39,232 bases of DNA from Desulfobacteraceae bacterium (lineage in GTDB: Bacteria; Desulfobacterota; Desulfobacteria; Desulfobacterales; Desulfococcaceae), in assembly GCA_011390755.1 (NCBI GenBank), contig JAABRU010000053.1:1-39232 (forward strand), given 5' to 3'. Both the position numbers and the translations under genes were made by a program. The notes beneath the pieces were generated by a model, which saw nothing but the letters and a program-made list of their open reading frames with translations, was not told where the DNA came from and did no database searches. Position 1 is the first letter of the stretch. Each line of letters starts with the position of its first letter. Below, in pieces: positions 38,166 to 39,232 of this stretch.

Positions 38166-39128
38166 ATGATTATCCGCATTGCAGGAATCCGCATCAGGGC
38201 GGAAATACAGGGGCCGTATCTGGAACAGCTGAAACAGGGAATCCGCAGACATTTTCCTTCCTTTCTGTCCGGGGAACCCTCCGCTGATTTCCGTCTCAAA
38301 GTCTATCCTGCTGCACGTCTTCCCCTGCAGGCACTTCTGGGGAAAAATGATATCCGGGATTTAAAAAAAATCGTGAAAATGCTGGAAGGCAGATTCCCTT
38401 TTGGCAAAATCCCCCTGCCCGCAGGGAGCGGATCCGCTGCTTGCGAAAGAACAGATAAGGGACCGGAATCCCTGTTTGCCCCTTATCTGAATGCATTTGA
38501 AAAGGGGAAAATATCCGTCATTCCCCATAAATATTTTCTCATGGCCCTGGATCCGGAAAATTTTTCGGGAGCAGTTCTGATTTTCGGCAGCAGTCCGCGG
38601 GAATATGAACATGCGTTCATTCTTGCACTTCAGGCCGCATTCAGTCTGACGGTCTCCTCTTACCGCTGCATCATGTTTCATGCCGCTGCAGTACAATGGA
38701 ATAAAAATGCATACCTGTTTCCCGGTATTTCCGGAGCGGGCAAAAGCACCCTGGTATCTTCCTTTCCGCAGAAATCCCGCCTTGCCGATGACGGGATATG
38801 CTGCCGCTGCACAGGGGCGGGATACCGCCTGTTCCCCACACCCTTTACGCAGAACATTTCCCCTTTTCAGACAGAAAAAGGGATTCCTTTGAAAAAAATA
38901 TTCTTTCCCGTGCAGCATTCATCCACATATTCCCGCTCTCTTTCTCCTGAAGCCGCCCTGTGTGAAATCCTGCATCATCATATTCATTTTTTCCGCTATT
39001 TCCCGGCAGAGCAGGCGGGGCAGACCTTTGATACGGCCGCGGATCTGGTCAGACAAATCCCGGCATATTATTTTTATTTTACAAAATCTTTTGATTATGC
39101 AGCCTTCATTCAGGCAGATTTTCAGTAA
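38166..39128 (+). CDS. HprK-like P-loop protein (ScmC-like)
   Basis: A 320-residue protein. The C-terminal half resembles HPr kinase/phosphorylase-like proteins found in RiPP clusters: RCIMFHAAAVQWNKNAYLFP, the P-loop GISGAGKST at 187-195 (K193), and LADDGICCR as the following acidic motif. The N-terminal half (ADFRLKVYP, then a variable stretch) is family-specific. Such proteins may phosphorylate the peptide or a cofactor; that is unproven. The gene is 18 bases after maturase 2. Together with two PqqD-like and two radical SAM genes it gives the gene content of the SynChlorMet cassette (ScmC, D, E, F). It ends at a P5 repeat. Confidence 0.75.
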   Translation: MIIRIAGIRIRAEIQGPYLEQLKQGIRRHFPSFLSGEPSADFRLKVYPAARLPLQALLGKNDIRDLKKIVKMLEGRFPFGKIPLPAGSGSAACERTDKGPESLFAPYLNAFEKGKISVIPHKYFLMALDPENFSGAVLIFGSSPREYEHAFILALQAAFSLTVSSYRCIMFHAAAVQWNKNAYLFPGISGAGKSTLVSSFPQKSRLADDGICCRCTGAGYRLFPTPFTQNISPFQTEKGIPLKKIFFPVQHSSTYSRSLSPEAALCEILHHHIHFFRYFPAEQAGQTFDTAADLVRQIPAYYFYFTKSFDYAAFIQADFQ

Positions 39129-39232
39129 TAGACATTATCGGAAATAACATTCGGTATTTCTTAACCCCGCAGGGGTGTCAGATAATAGCCCGGCATTTTA
39201 ATGCCGGGATACAGTGAACCAATACACAGAAG
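39128..39232. repeat. P5 element, left part, cut by the window end
   Basis: ATAGACATTATCGGAAATAA directly follows the last stop codon, followed by TTAACCCCGCAGGGGTGTC and CCCGGCATTTTAATGCCGGG. The order is the same as at 22151-22225. The right end lies outside the window. Confidence 0.8.

Noticed and set aside
1-39232. tRNA, rRNA or riboswitch genes
   Set aside because: No cloverleaf, rRNA core motif or recognisable riboswitch was seen by eye. A tRNAscan or Rfam search would be decisive, and a hit would overturn this.

Overview
The window looks like a chromosomal segment of a sulfate-reducing type deltaproteobacterium (Desulfobacterota, perhaps a Desulfobacteraceae/Desulfonema-like genome). 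The grounds are indirect: moderate GC, large multi-PAS hybrid kinases, an archaeal-type ProRS, a four-cysteine L28, FmdB and NifX-like small proteins, a SynChlorMet-like radical-SAM cassette, and a very heavy load of short palindromic repeats. No rRNA, tRNA or CRISPR array was recognised, and no transposase.

Layout. 0.1-8.0 kb is signalling: a V4R-domain protein translationally coupled to a soluble histidine kinase-receiver-adenylate cyclase fusion, facing a membrane-bound MASE3/4xPAS/GAF hybrid kinase with receiver and HPt. 8.0-14 kb is repeat-rich, with isolated genes for a LysE-type exporter, a PNPOx-like flavoprotein, CobU/CobP, an unknown protein and a membrane-anchored nuclease. 14-19.2 kb holds an orphan histidine ammonia-lyase, a CI-like regulator divergent from an AEP-TOTE type primase-polymerase, a NifX-like/FmdB pair and a small secreted protein. 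19.3-20.6 kb is a tight three-gene set: a CULT (cereblon-like) protein, a zinc-ribbon protein and TrmL.

20.9-32.4 kb carries housekeeping genes (ispG, proS, relA/spoT, rpmB). Between ispG and proS lies an accessory block with one intact RelE-type toxin-antitoxin pair, a type IIG restriction-modification enzyme with an AT-rich specificity region, and decayed toxin-antitoxin loci: a PIN stub beside an RHH antitoxin, and a HigB tail before an intact HigA. After proS comes an antitoxin followed by an 18-residue ParE-like stub. 33.2-35.1 kb is an MscS-family channel. 35.4-39.1 kb is a five-gene operon (two PqqD-like proteins, two radical SAM/SPASM enzymes, one HprK-like P-loop protein) that resembles a SynChlorMet RiPP-maturation cassette without a visible precursor.

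At least seven families of small non-coding palindromic elements fill the gaps. They nest in one another, lie next to truncated genes, and create false N-terminal extensions on several ORFs. The most interesting signals are the CULT-zinc ribbon-TrmL operon, the Scm-like cassette, the stand-alone TOTE-type primase with its divergent regulator, and the repeated pattern of lost toxins beside retained antitoxins.
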